Part shown: positions 14,701 to 34,389 of the stretch, in pieces
How the letters are laid out: every line of letters begins with the position of its first letter
Position numbering within the stretch: the first letter of the stretch is position 1
Assembly (NCBI RefSeq): GCF_011397635.1
Contig: NC_064757.1
Location: 30,079,839 to 30,143,838 of the forward strand
Direction: 5' to 3'
DNA: 64,000 nucleotides
DNA from: Epinephelus fuscoguttatus
Taxonomy: Eukaryota > Chordata > Actinopteri > Perciformes > Serranidae
The notes under the pieces: model-generated
Seen by the model: only the letters and a program-made list of their open reading frames with translations
Database searches by the model: none
Told to the model about the DNA's origin: nothing
Translations under genes and position numbers: made by a program

Positions 14701-15670
14701 AAAGCACTGCTTACACATCGATGCATCAGTAATAATGATCCAGTATTATAATATCTGGTAATATAACATTCACAAAGAGCATTTTGGGTACTTTTACTTT
14801 AATAATTTAAGCACATTTTACTTATTACACTTTTGTACTTGAGTACACTTTTGAATGCAGGACTTATACTTGAGCAAGGGGGGATACTTTTCCCAGCACT
14901 GATTTTACAGGAGTGTCCTACTTACTGTATGACACAGCATTTACAAAATATAAAAGCGGGATTTGTGATAAACTTGACTCATATTTATACTTTGAACAGG
15001 TGACTGGAAATTATTCTTTACACTACCCAGTTTCCAAAACAAGATGAATCTGCTGGTGCACAGTCAGCAACACACAGCTGACCGCAAGACACTGACTAAG
15101 CAAAGTGAGTGCAGATTAATCACATAGAAAAATTTCTGTGTGTCCAACCCTGTCTGTCTTTATCAAACAGCTGTAAAACGGAGCTGTCTGCGTGTCCCCA
15201 TGCAGTGCAAAGGTTCCTTTAATTGCAGTATTGTCAGTAACACTGAGCAGTGCTGCAGCTTGTCTCTGACCTGTGATTACATTACAAACACTGAGCTAAA
15301 AATACAGCTTTGCTTGGAAAAAAACACACTCACAGGGTGGGACTTTGTTGCCTTCTTTTTTTCCATCTTCCTGCCTGGATCCCTAAAACCTCAAGCCTCC
15401 CAGTGTATGCGTATATGACGTGTATGCAAATCTTGTGAATGGATTTGTTTAAACTACTGCTTCATATAATAGGCTGTGTCTGTGCCAGAGGAGTTGCTGC
15501 AGGAGTTTGATGACAAAGAAAGTCAACTTTAACGAGCTCTAATGTCTTTATAAATAAACAAAACGGATTAAAAGCCTGGTTTAACACACAGGGTTGGGTC
15601 GGGTTTACATACCGAGGGTGAGGCAGATGAGGTCCAGCACGATGAGAGGGATCCCTGCAGCTTCAAACAT
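8790..15670 (-). CDS. plpp1: phospholipid phosphatase 1-type (lipid phosphate phosphohydrolase), complete, 6 exons, 282 aa
   Basis: An integral-membrane enzyme that removes phosphate from lysophosphatidic acid, phosphatidic acid, ceramide-1-phosphate and similar lipids at the cell surface or ER/Golgi. Minus-strand exons: 15613-15670 (start), 12693-12844, 12330-12610, 10009-10066, 9507-9683 and 8790-8912 (TGA). All junctions are GT/AG and phases join. The three phosphatase motifs are present: C1 KYSIGRLRP at residues 119-127, C2 SGH at 169-171, and C3 [12 protein letters not shown] at 216-227 with catalytic His171 and His223. An N-glycosylation site (NFT, residue 150) lies in the luminal loop between C1 and C2. 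The start [15 protein letters not shown] matches the family's N-terminus before transmembrane segment 1. The C-terminal tail ends GNHYGSTE, like the PLPP1 GNHY tail. Exon 2 resembles one of the two alternative PLPP1 exon 2 forms. PLPP2 or PLPP3 identity is less likely. Confidence 0.93.
10552..10876. mobile_element. hAT-type MITE (family A, copy 1), 325 bp
   Basis: Begins CAGTGGTTCCCAACTGGTGG and ends with its complement CCAGTTGGGAACCACTG. It is flanked by near-identical 8-bp repeats CTCTGTAC (10544-10551) and CTCTCTAC (10877-10884), the hAT hallmark. It lies in intron 3 of plpp1. No coding capacity. Confidence 0.85.
11163..11890 (+). mobile_element. L2-like LINE, 3' end of reverse transcriptase ORF and tail
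   Basis: Translation gives the typical C-terminus: [20 protein letters not shown] and [13 protein letters not shown] (11217-11460), then [20 protein letters not shown] and [14 protein letters not shown] (11485-11763). A frameshift near 11447-11465 separates the two blocks. After the stop comes GCTATATAAATAAAGG and a (TTA)n tail at about 11868-11889, the usual L2-type end. It is 5'-truncated and sits antisense in plpp1 intron 3. Confidence 0.85.
12845..15612. other. plpp1 intron 1 with a decayed 'tactt/aagta' hAT-like MITE
   Basis: The stretch about 14340-14901 carries motifs of the widespread teleost element seen at 17131-19292 (tttactcaagtattgtactt, gtttactccacc, gtacttgagtac) and ends TTTTCCCAGCACTG. 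Its left end is not clear. I looked for a second, mutually exclusive exon 2 as in mammalian PLPP1 and did not find one. The 115-codon plus-strand frame at 13618-13965 is unrecognised and probably spurious. Confidence 0.5.
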
Positions 15671-16019
15671 GCTGCGTCTCTTTCTTCTGCCCTCTGATGT
15701 TGTGAAAAATGTCCTGTCCCGGCTGGTTTTAGGCGACACGAGACGCAGCCTATCTGTCGCACATGTCTCGCTATTCCAGCACAAAATTAAAACACAGTCA
15801 TTGTGCAACCACCAAATTCCGGGGCTGTCCGAGAAGCTAAAACTACCAGGGGATTAAAAAATATTTATAGGCGACAGTAAATTAAAAAAAACAAAAAAAC
15901 AAACAAAAAAAAAACACTGGACTAAAATCTAAATCTACTCTAACACCACCACACAGTGAAGAGCTGCTCACCCTCTCAGCTGCTCACAAAACATCATAAC
16001 ACAGCAGGATTTCTTCAGC

Positions 16020-16130
16020 TCATAATACCGTCCTGTCCTCGGATAAGACTCACGTTACCGGTGAGGTACGAGCGCCGCGAGCGCTCCGCTCCCGTTGTGA
16101 TTAGTGCTGCCTTCACGTGCAGCTGGGAAA
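16020..16130 (-). promoter_or_regulatory. probable plpp1 promoter/5' UTR CpG cluster
   Basis: Upstream of the plpp1 start codon the only local CpG cluster lies here (acgagcgccgcgagcgctcc and flanks), in otherwise AT-rich sequence about 350-460 nt before the ATG. This would suit a TATA-less start region. The start site cannot be placed from sequence alone, and a 5' UTR intron is possible. Confidence 0.4.
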
Positions 16131-16249
16131 AACAAGGAGAGTGGTGAACGCACCAGGCAGCCTGTAGTTTTATGTGAAAATTTGGCTCCTGAGTTGTGAC
16201 GTTGAGTGGGTGGAGAGAGTTTGATAGTAAGAGTGCCATTCATCACAAT

Positions 16250-17130
16250 GACGAGAAGTAAAAGTTAAAGCACTTTTTTTTTTAAAAAACTAAAACATGC
16301 AATAAAAGTGTTTCATTAATAATTAGGATCAGAGTAAGGTTTATTAGCAAGCAGGTTTTCACTTTTGCTTTGGGATTTGGTGCATACATTGACCTCCCGA
16401 GATCTGAACTTTTGTTTGGTATGCATTTTTATTTTGTCTGGGGATCAGTAGGACCCGATAACTATATAAAACAAAACACTGTCAACAATAATTAAATTCC
16501 AGTGTCTTCAAACAAGACAACAATAAAGTCTATAGTTAAGTAGAATGACATATCAAGTGTTGAAGGTCAACTAAACCAAAATGTGATGTCCTCATATGAG
16601 AACACAGGGTCTCAAGAGGTTAAACATACAACAAACTTATTGTGAGGATATAAAAATGAGGAAAAGTAATGCAACACTCAGGGAAATAAATATAGAATAG
16701 AAAAAGCACAATACACTATGAAAATGTTTCTTAAAAATACTATAACATAACAAAAGGTAATCCATTTCAGAATAAGCAAGCTGTGCAGTTTTGTGCAGGA
16801 TGTGCAAGAATATAAAATATGGAAAATGCACATATTAAGACACATGCAAAATACTGAACATTATTGACAAAGCACAAGGAGATGCTGAACAAATTCAATT
16901 AAGAATAACTAGATTACAATTAACAGAGATGTGAGGCTCAGCAGCTCAGCCATGCTGTTGTTGATTAAATTTCTATCAGTATATTATAATCAATGATCTG
17001 ACAACTGCGTGTTTCAATTCTATAAAAATTCCATGAAGATTTAAATTAAAATTATTTTCCTCTCTGAATTCTTTTGGTTTCTGTTTTTTCTTTATGATAA
17101 AAATTATCACTTTCTGTTATGTGTGTCAGC
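16250..17130. other. intergenic between plpp1 and the 17-19 kb transposon nest, nothing recognised
   Basis: AT-rich, no recognisable exon, RNA gene or complete repeat. Confidence 0.4.
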
Positions 17131-17640
17131 CAGTGGTGGAAGAAGTACTTTACTTAAGTAAAGGTAGTAACACCACAATGCAGAAATACTCTGTTACAAG
17201 TAAAACTTTACTCAAGTGAAAGTACAAAAGTATTAGTATTAAAATATAGATTATATATTAAAATATACTTAAAGTACCATTGGTAAATGTAATAATTGCA
17301 GAATGGCATGGTTAGAATAATGTAAGATATATTATTGGATTATAGGCTAATTATTGATAGATTACTGTAGGTATCACTTCGGTGTTGCAGCTGGTAAAGG
17401 TGGAGCTAATTGTAATTACCTTATATACTTCTGGATATCTTAACTTATAATAATAATAATAATAATATATCATATTTCATTTGTTGATGATATTTTGTAT
17501 TAATAGATTAAATTTGCAAACATCTAGTGACTAAGGGTAGAAATATTAAGTAGCATAAAATGGAAATACTTCAGTAAAGTAGGCCTACAAGTAGCCTACC
17601 TCAAAATTTGACTTAAGCATACAGTACATAAGTAAATGTA

Positions 17641-19269
17641 CAGTACAGGCCAAAAGTTTGGACACACCTTCTCATTCAATGCGTTTTCTTTATTTTCATG
17701 ACTATTTACATTGTAGATTCTCACTGAAGGCATCAAAACTATGAATGAACACATGTGGAGTTATGTACTTAACAAAAAAAGGTGAAATAACTGAAAACAT
17801 GTTTTATATTCTAGTTTCTTCAAAATAGCCACCCTTTGCTCTGATTACTGCTTTGCACACTCTTGGCATTCTCTCGATGAGCTTCAAGAGGTAGTCACCT
17901 GAAATGGTTTTCCAACAGTCTTGAAGGAGTTCCCAGAGGTGTTTAGCACTTGTTGGCCCCTTTGCCTTCACTCTGCGGTCCAGCTCACCCCAAACCATCT
18001 CGATTGGGTTCAGGTCCGGTGACTGTGGAGGCCAGGTCATCTGCCGCAGCACTCCATCACTCTCCTTCTTGGTCAAATAGCCCTTACACAGCCTGGAGGT
18101 GTGTTTGGGGTCATTGTCCTGTTGAAAAATAAATGATCGTCCAACTAAACGCAAAGCGGATGGGATGGCATGTTGCTGCAGGATGCTGTGGTAGCCATGC
18201 TGGTTCAGTGTGCCTTCAATTTTGAATAAATCCCCAACAGTGTCACCAGCAAAACACCCCCACACCATCACACCTCCTCCTCCATGCTTCACTGTTGGTA
18301 CCAGGCATGTGGAATCCATCCTGTCACCTTTTCTGCGTCTCACAAAGACACGGCGGTTGGAACCAAAGATCTCAAATTTGGACTCATCAGACCAAAGCAC
18401 AGATTTCCACTGGTCTAATGTCCATTCCTTGTGTTTCTTGGCCCAAACAAATCTCTTCTGCTTGTTGCCTCTCCTTAGCAGTGGTTTCCTAGCAGCTATT
18501 TGACCATGAAGGCCTGATTCGCGCAGTCTCCTCTTAACAGTTGTTCTAGAGATGGGTCTGCTGCTAGAACTCTGTGTGGCATTCATCTGGTCTCTGATCT
18601 GAGCTGCTCTTAACTTGCGATTTCTGAGGCTGGTGACTCAGATGAACTTATCCTCAGAAGCAGAGGTGACTCTTGGTCTTCCTTTCCTGGGTCGGTCCTC
18701 ATGTGTGCCAGTTTCGTTGTAGCGCTTGATGGTTTTTGCGACTCCACTTTGGGACACATTTAAAGTTTTTGCAATTTTCCGGACTGACTGACCTTCATTT
18801 CTTAAAGTAATGATGGCCCCTTGTTTTTCTTTAGTTAGCTGATTGGTTCTTGCCATAATATGAATTTTAACAGTTGTCCAATAGGGCTGTCGGCTGTGTA
18901 TTAACCTGACTTCTGCACAACACAACTGATGGTCCCAACCCCATTGATAAAGCAAGAAATTCCACTAATTAACCCTGATAAGGCACACCTGTGAAGTGGA
19001 AACCATTTCAGGTGACTACCTCTTGAAGCTCATCGAGGGAATGCCAAGAGTGTGCAAAGCAGTAATCAGAGCAAAGGGTGGCTATTTTGAAGAAACTAGA
19101 ATATAAAACATGTTTTCAGTTATTTCACCTTTTTTTGTTAAGTACATAACTCCACATGTGTTCATTCATAGTTTTGATGCCTTCAGTGAGAATCTACAAT
19201 GTAAATAGTCATGAAAATAAAGAAAACGCATTGAATGAGAAGGTGTGTCCAAACTTTTGGCCTGTACTG
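17641..19269 (-). mobile_element. Tc1/mariner-superfamily transposon (DD38E, Intruder-like), 1629 bp, nearly intact
   Basis: Bounded by TA duplications (17639-17640 and 19270-19271), with long inverted repeats of about 270 bp (17641-17912 against 18998-19269) starting CAGTACAGGCCAAAAGTTTG. It contains one transposase gene on the minus strand (17804-18856). Its inverted repeats are so long that the left one covers the last 36 or so codons of the transposase, and the right one carries a mirrored copy of that coding end. Confidence 0.92.
17804..18856 (-). pseudogene. Tc1-like transposase with one premature stop
   Basis: Starts MARTNQLTKEKQGAI at 18856, has a paired helix-turn-helix region (RKIAKTLNVSQSGVAKTIKR) and a GRPR hinge, then the catalytic domain: Asp in LWSDESKF, Asp in QQDNDPKHTS and Glu in SPDLNPIEMVW. 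I count 38 residues between the second Asp and the Glu, so DD38E rather than the usual DD34E. This spacing is that of the Intruder group as I recall it. The frame is interrupted only once, by TGA at 18638-18640 (...DKFI*VTSLRNRK), where related elements have Arg. A single CpG transition, CGA to TGA, would explain it. About 349 codons otherwise open, close to the family length of about 340. Confidence 0.9.
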
Positions 19270-19300
19270 TACTTAGTTACTTTCCACCACTGATGTTAGC

Positions 19301-20100
19301 TGATGTAATCAGTAACTGTCTGCTGTCTGCTCCCTGGTGATCACATCTATCCTGACCGGGGCAAAGTCCTGTTTGTCAAGTTAACAGAATGATGAGTGTC
19401 CAGTGTGAAGTCATTTGGCAGAGTTTGTTTGGAATTTCCCAGGTGTATATGAATGCAGCACAGAACAGGGAAGTGGTAATAGGAGTTCCAGGCCTATCGC
19501 GTGCCGGTGTTGACGCTACGACATCCGTCGGCCGATGCACGATTGCTCCTCCCTCTGCGTCTGTAAAGTGACATCAGTACATCACTATTAATAGAGGACA
19601 GTGCACTGTCTCCTCATCGATGCACCATATTGATTAGATATAACTGTGGGGGAATTACAACCATGTTTGTTTCACATGTTAAGGTGGTATATGCATCATA
19701 TAGCCTGCCTGCACTCATACACCTAATACACACAAATATATACGCTTCAGTATGTGAAATATTAGTTTAATATAGTCAGTGAAACACATTTTTTAGTGAA
19801 AATATGTGGTGATGCTTCTCAGGCTGACATGTCATTCATATTAAAAATATTTGTAACACTTTGTAATGAGGGCACAAATCATATAGGCTACTTTATGTCT
19901 AACTAATACACGACTCATAAATGCATAAAATCCTCATGAGTCATGCATCAGTGTATCATTACATAAATAGCCTATGTGATTTGCACCCTCATTATAAAGC
20001 GTTTCCAGAAAGCTTTCTTGCTCTTGAGTTCACTGTCAGTTTGGCAAGAAAATCTTTGTTCTTTTGTGTGTCATCATTTGGCCAACATTAGCCTGTATTT
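19301..20100. other. intergenic, nothing recognised
   Basis: Short CpG-containing stretch at 19490-19560; otherwise AT-rich with no supported feature. Confidence 0.4.
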
Positions 20101-20149
20101 TCACAATAGATATTAATGAGGAAGGAACAAGAAAATCCACATGCAGTTC

Positions 20150-21330
20150 AAGTTATTTATAATGTTGTGATGACACTAACTCATATTGCTCTGTTGGAAC
20201 TGCTTTTGAATACAGTGGAAAAGGAATTAAAAGCCTGAAAGAAATGGTTTGATATCAACAAGTCATCATTAAATTTAAGTAAAACAAAGTTTGAAAACTG
20301 TCATATCATTGAAAAAAATATGTTAAATGACACTGAAATTGAACAAATGTAAGAAAATAAATTTCTGGGTGTGAGAATTGATCATAAATTATGTTGGAAT
20401 CCACCCTAACCCTAACCCACATAAACAATGTAAAACCAAAAATGTCTAAAACAATTGCAATATTATGTAAAACCTAAAGACTTGTTGACCCAGAAGTCAC
20501 AATATATGCTGTATTGTTCTCCTATAATTCCACACATAATCTACTGTGTGTAGGTACTGGGAAACATGTATAAAACCAACACTTTTTTTTAACGTTTTTA
20601 CGTTCTGGTATAGGAACAAAAGAAAAGAAAAGAAAAGAAAAGCAGTACATAGGAGAAAGAGATAAATATGGGGTCATGGGATGTTTACAAAAAAATGATG
20701 TAAAGATTCATATATGATACATACAGTAATCATGTGGAGTCTGTCTCGCTGGCCTAAATAAACACACCATTTTCTCTACTTTTTTTCTCCCAATTCTTTT
20801 TGAAGTTGTATGGAGTAGGTCATCTGTTCCAGAGGATGTAAGTGTTTAACAATATTAACAAAAAGGCTAGCAGTGGACAAGACAAAAAATATGGGCATGG
20901 CCAACGATGATTTCTCCACATTCCCTCCAGCAGCATAGCTGGGTGCCAGTTTGTTTAGACCTCTGTTTGGGTATGATGAAAAAGCAAATCAGGTTTTACA
21001 AGACCAACACCTTTCCAGTTTCTATGCTACAGAAGAAAACTATAATAATTGTGAGTGGATCAAACTATTATGAAGCAACCAACGCTATTTATTAACTTAC
21101 ATGTTTATTTTTGTGCTCTAGTTTATTTGAAAACTGCACAGATAATGTACACAAATAAAAATAATAATGTTTTGCTTCCTAACTGTGTTCAAAAGCTGTC
21201 TGATATGAGAGAGAGCCTGTATGAATTTAGGGGACTAAGTGTGATTAAAAAACAAGGGTGAGGACAAACATAAAGAACAAATGTGTGTCTGTCAGAGAGG
21301 ATGGTTGTGATAAGGAATTAAAACCGTTTA
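20150..21330 (+). mobile_element. decayed non-LTR retrotransposon reverse transcriptase remnant
   Basis: Broken frames on the plus strand preserve reverse transcriptase motifs in the right order: KWFDINKSSLNLSKTKF (about 20240-20290), NKFLGVRIDHKLCW (about 20355-20400), QKKTIIIVSGSNYYEATN (about 21030-21085), then INLHV, LKTAQIMYTNKNNNVLLPN and RESLYEFRG (up to about 21235). Numerous stops and shifts show it is dead. The middle (about 20560-20900) does not fit and may be an insertion. Clade not assigned. Confidence 0.75.
20404..20418. repeat. short telomere-like repeat (CCCTAA)2CCC
   Basis: Fifteen bases of telomeric motif inside the LINE remnant. At this length it may be chance or a trace of repair. 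Confidence 0.5.
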
Positions 21331-22001
21331 GTTCACTCTGCAAATTAAAATGGTGTTTAAAATGTGGTGGTAAGCAAATGATTATGATCTTTATTTTTTA
21401 TGAAATGTTTCAGAGTTTTGTTGTAGATTCTGTTCTTGTTTTTGTTTTTAATTTGTTTCTTTTGCATAACTTAAACTTAGTAGTGAATGATTTATTCATG
21501 AGAGTGGGTTTGAACTTAAGCTTCAGCCTGCACCTTTTTGGTCTAAATATTTTTGTTTCCCTTTTGTTTTTCTTTTTAATTTAAAACCTTGACGTTATTT
21601 ATTCTTCATTATGTGCATTCCTCTTGGAAAATTGAATTAAATTACCACTAACTAACTAACTAACTGACTAACTTATTTCCTCTGTTATGGTACTCATTAG
21701 TGTAAAGTGTGCAGTGGATATTTTGTTGCTTCCAGAGGGGTCAAAACAGAATAAAGCCACATTCCCTCTGTGACTTTTCTATGGAAAAAAAAACCTACTT
21801 ACAAGTAGATCATACTTTTATTCACACAAAATATATCATTCAGTATTTGCACAAGTGTATGTGTCCATAATGAGAACAGTAATCACAGTTAATCATCTTT
21901 TGTTGGAAGGTGAATAATGTGTGTAAACATAAATTATCATGAGAACAAGAACACACAGAGCAGTGATTAATAACACCGCCAAAGTCCTTTTATTGTCCTC
22001 A
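21331..22001. other. csgalnact1 3' flank, no gene recognised
   Basis: AT-rich with a short (ACTA)n run near 21648-21672. Minus-strand AATAAA motifs at 21989-21994 and 21817-21822 lie 3' of csgalnact1; the second would give a 3' UTR of about 185 nt. Neither can be confirmed. Confidence 0.35.
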
Positions 22002-30110
<8,109 letters not shown>

Positions 30111-32471
30111 GGTGGACTGTCTTTTGAAAAGTTTATAAACTCTTGAGGCTTATAAAATCATGACTGTGCTTTTGTCACGTGGAGATGCACCCACCAAAGG
30201 ATGAGCAGCCCATCATTCCTAAGCCAAGACGTCCTCCTGTTTTCCTATGTCGCCCATATCTGTCACATCCTCAGGCCGCGTCTTCAGTGGGTGTCCGATC
30301 ATTCATTTCTCTTGATTACTGGATCAATTTGTTGGTGTGGCATGGGAATATACCGACATCACCAGAACGCTGAAACTCCCTACAGTGAAAACAATATACA
30401 TTTTAAAGTAATGGTTCCCAACTATTTAGGCCTCTAAATAAGCCTACTCATGACCCATACTTACAGGTTATGGACACAAACTCTGAGCAGTTCAAACAAT
30501 AAGGGATTTTCTGACTCATGAAAAGGTCAGAGTATCCAGAATTTCAGAGGAAAACAAAACATAGAGTCTGTTGAGCCCTGTGAGGCTGCACATAAGCAGT
30601 GCTTTGTACTAAATGCTAACATCAGCATGCTGATGTAATGTTTACCAAGTATAATGTTTGCCATTCAAATTAGCATGCTAACATTTGCTAATAAGCACCA
30701 AACACAAAGTCAAGCCGAGTCAGATGGGAATGTCATTCATTTTAAAGGCGTTTTTAGAAAAGTAAAAGAAAAGCAAAGAAAGTTTAAACTTGATGATGGC
30801 GCTAGAAAAAACTTAAAGGACCTCCAAAGTTATTATGGTTCATCCTCTGGAAACAATGAATGTGTCTACCAAATTTCCCAGTAATCCATCAATAGTTAAG
30901 ATATTTCAGTCTAGATCAGAGTGGTGGAGTGACACAGAGACCAGGAGTGTATCTATGATCCCCAGCTCTGTATTCTCTTGTTAAGACTCACTGAGGAGAC
31001 CTTTCAAAGAGTTTTATGTTCTCAGCAACCTTTTCCTCAGGTCAAATGTTCAGGCCAGTGTATGTTTCCCTGGGTCAGTGGTGAAATTGGCAATCTACAG
31101 CTTATCGTCTAATGTTGTTATACTCCATTTTCCTTGACTTTAGACATTAATATCTCAGCAGCTGGATGGATTATTATCATTCAAACTGCATTTGAAACAT
31201 CCATCTCCTTTCATTGTTTTGCAATTTGAACTGCAAAGATAGGTTTATTTTTTTATCCATTTAAACCATATTTAACCTGTTAAGATCAACAATCTCTTTT
31301 ACAAAGGAAACCTGGCCAGGACAGCAGGACACAAAAAGTTACAGTTAAAACAACCACACAATAAAAACCATAAAAGATATTATCATGTAGAAATATTCCA
31401 ACGCCTACGCACAATGGCAAGACCTAACTGACTCATTCATCTTTGTACTTATGAGAGCTTTAAAATCAGAAAAAATATTGGACTGTGAGAACAGGGATGA
31501 CCCTGACAGACTGACGTTGGATAGAGCCATGCTGCTAGCATGACTACCAAACTTTGGTTTAAGAATTCTGGACACATGCTAAATCAGGAGGTCCAGGATT
31601 CAAATCACGAAACACTGGGATTTGTATCCCATTTCCTGTATTTTTAAATACATTTAGGGACCAGAGTATAACCACAACAAAATCCGGTAAACAATTAATT
31701 CGGTCATAAGGCTAAATTCTGCCATAATAGTACTAAACATGCTTGATATACTACTCGTCTGTTCTTGGGGTGTATCAGAGCAAACTCAGCAGCCCAGAAT
31801 CTGACAGATGGCTAAACATAAGTTTGTTAAGCGTGATTTTGTAAGCATGTTTTTGAAGAGAGGGGGCATGTACCCCTGTCCCCAGTGAAAATTACACTGA
31901 AGATGGCCACAAATCTAAAATTTGAGTCACATAAAATGTTCATAATGATGTTGTAAAGATTTTTTTATTCATCTAATGACCCCTCAGATTTATCTGGGGA
32001 CTCCTTGTGGGTTCTTGACTCTCAGGTTTGTAACTACTGTTTTCTATGTATTATTAATTAGTCAGATATTGAGTTATAAACACTAAGATAGATCTAATGC
32101 TGTTGATTGTGCACTTATAATAACAGCAAAGGCAAAGGGTCTGAACATGACAAAGTCTCAAAGGAGTTAACAGAAATTATCATGAAGAAAATCTCACTTC
32201 ATCTAACAAATCAAATGACAGCTGGAGAAAGTAAACCAACCGACCTGGTCAGCCTCATCCTGATGTGCCTCAGTGTTTTGCAAGCAGATTATTGAATTCC
32301 CAGTCCGTCTCCCTCCTCTCGTTGCTGTTGGACTGCTGGTCAGGTTCAGGTTAGCTGCTATAAAATGCACAGAAAGAGAAATAACCTGACCTTACATTCA
32401 CTCTGCAGTGCCACGACGCTGAAGGTGGGAAGTGACAGAAACAAGCATTTCTCTGTGTGTCTCTCCACCCC

Positions 32472-32520
<49 letters not shown>

Positions 32521-34389
32521 GCCATCATCAGTTTATTCACAGCACAGATGGCTCTTTATTGCTCAGGTAGAGGCTGATCTCATGAAAGACTTGCTTATGT
32601 TTCCAGGTCCACCCAAGCAGTGTGTGTGTGTGTGTGTGTTTATGAGAGAGAGCAAGTGTGTGTTGATGTATGTGTGCATGTGTTGACCATGCAGACCCTT
32701 TTAAAGCATTCTACCATTAAAAGTCAGGTCATTTCGATGAAAAAAAAAAAAAAAAAAAAAAATCCAGCCTGTTTTGGATCCTGCACGCCAATAAAATCAT
32801 TCCACAGCATCACTAGTTTATCAGCTTAAACATCACAGTTATGGCTGCAATCTTTCATCTCTTGTGGCTCATATAAAAAAGAAGCTTTCATCTATTTAAA
32901 ATGACTGTGGAGCTTTCATTATGCCATCGTCTCAGCTGAGCACCTTACAGGCGGTAAATCACAGGGGGTCATCATCACATTTATGAAGAAAATGACTGCA
33001 AAAAGCTGAGATGAAACATGCAGACATCATCCTTTAACACGTATTAAACACTCTACAAAGCTTTAATTAATAACAGCCATTTTAAAAAGAAAAGATTTTG
33101 TTATAATCACCAACTGCTGTGAGCCTCAAAGGAAAGTTGAGACGATGATGTCCATCATCCTGAAGTGTTTCCTCTTCTCTGTCTTCTTTCCCTGGCTTTT
33201 GTTTTGTAGTCTTGCAGGAAGTCTATTTGTTGGCACAGAGAGGTTTACTCATCCTTTCAGTGATTAAAAGAAATTCTCAAAATTGAGTATTCCATCCTCT
33301 CAGTCTCCACCTTCTCCCAGCACCTCCCTCCCCTCTCCTCTCTCTTTTTCCATCTCTCACTTTCTATCAGACCCAGTGTTCACTTCCATCCATATGAGAT
33401 CTCACACCATCTGCCTCCATCCTCAATCCCCTTTCAGGTCCCCCCCGGAGGCTCCTCCTTGCCCTTAAGTCTAATTAAAAGGCAACTGGAGTAAGAAATG
33501 CCCTTCAGACTTTCGATGCTCTGCCACCTGCAATCTGCTGCGGGGAAATAGCTAGGTACCGGTCGGACCCACCAATAGGACAGGGTCTTGCACATTTAAT
33601 GAGGCTGCGTACAGATGGTCCTTGTTTTCATTCAGATGTCGACTCCTGAGCTTTGACTCCTCTAAATTTTTTAGTCTGCTACTTTGTTTCCCCCCGTTGT
33701 TCACTTGTATAAACCAGATTTTTTTGTGTCCAATGTGAATGCATTAACTGCAGTGTGATAATTTGTTGTTTTTAATGCTTTATAAAGTGTTTAGTAAGTA
33801 CAGTTTGAGTGTTTTCAGGCTGTGACATGGCTTAAAAATCAAGCCAATTTTTTTCAGCAAATGTAAGGTCCACTGTATCTCAAGCTGAGATTAGTCACAC
33901 TTTTAATGCATCTTTATAACTTTTAAAAAGCATCTCCAGACCCATCTGTTAAACAAACCTGTTACTGTTTTCTATATTTTAATTTATACGCTTACTTTGT
34001 GTCTGTTTTAATACCTTGTTTTTGTATTTTACTAAAGTGTATTTAGTCAGCATCAAGGAAATAACTGATATAAACACTAAGGATGAGAAAGTGCATTATT
34101 ATCCGTATCTGTATCTGTATCTGTTAAACAAACTAAATTATCTGTGTCTCTGTCTGTGAATGGGTGGGGTTTGAATTGGGATTGGGTGCAGCCTCAAGTG
34201 GAAATGGGTTGGACCAATCCAGAGGTTGTTATTTTAAAAGTGATATTGATATGGGTTGATCATAAAATGTATTATTTATTAGAAAACTATTAACAGAACA
34301 ATGTCAGGACTGAGCTTCAGATAATTTTCAATTACAAGAGACTGAACACAGCAACACTAATGAGGATTATGAGGATTTTCCTTCATCAG
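30111..34389. other. csgalnact1 upstream region, no gene recognised
   Basis: The csgalnact1 promoter or non-coding 5' exons should lie here, but no clear CpG island marks them. Fragments of common teleost repeats are seen (about 30600-30690 with gcatgctaacat; about 30880-31230 with ccaaatttcccagtaatcc). Short frames have no family. A pyrimidine-rich stretch lies at 33290-33470. Confidence 0.45.
32474..32520. repeat. (GT)n microsatellite
   Basis: About 23 GT units, with a second shorter (GT)n at 32619-32640 and a poly(A) run at 32740-32762 close by. Confidence 0.95.

Larger units (their letters stand above)
17131..19292. mobile_element. hAT-like MITE split by a Tc1-like insertion
   Basis: The left half (17131-17640) begins CAGTGGTGGAAGAAGTACTT. 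The right half (19270-19292) ends TTACTTTCCACCACTG. Together they form a non-autonomous element of about 530 bp. Flanking 8-bp repeats GTGTCAGC (17123-17130) and ATGTTAGC (19293-19300) match at 6 of 8 positions, which fits an old hAT target duplication. The Tc1-like element was inserted later, at a TA within it. Confidence 0.75.

Noticed and set aside
12845-15612. Possible alternative exon 2 of plpp1
   Set aside because: Mammalian PLPP1 has two alternative second exons, but no second reading of that type with splice sites was found here.
20404-20418. Interstitial telomere site
   Set aside because: Only two and a half units inside a dead LINE; too short to claim a fusion or telomere insertion.
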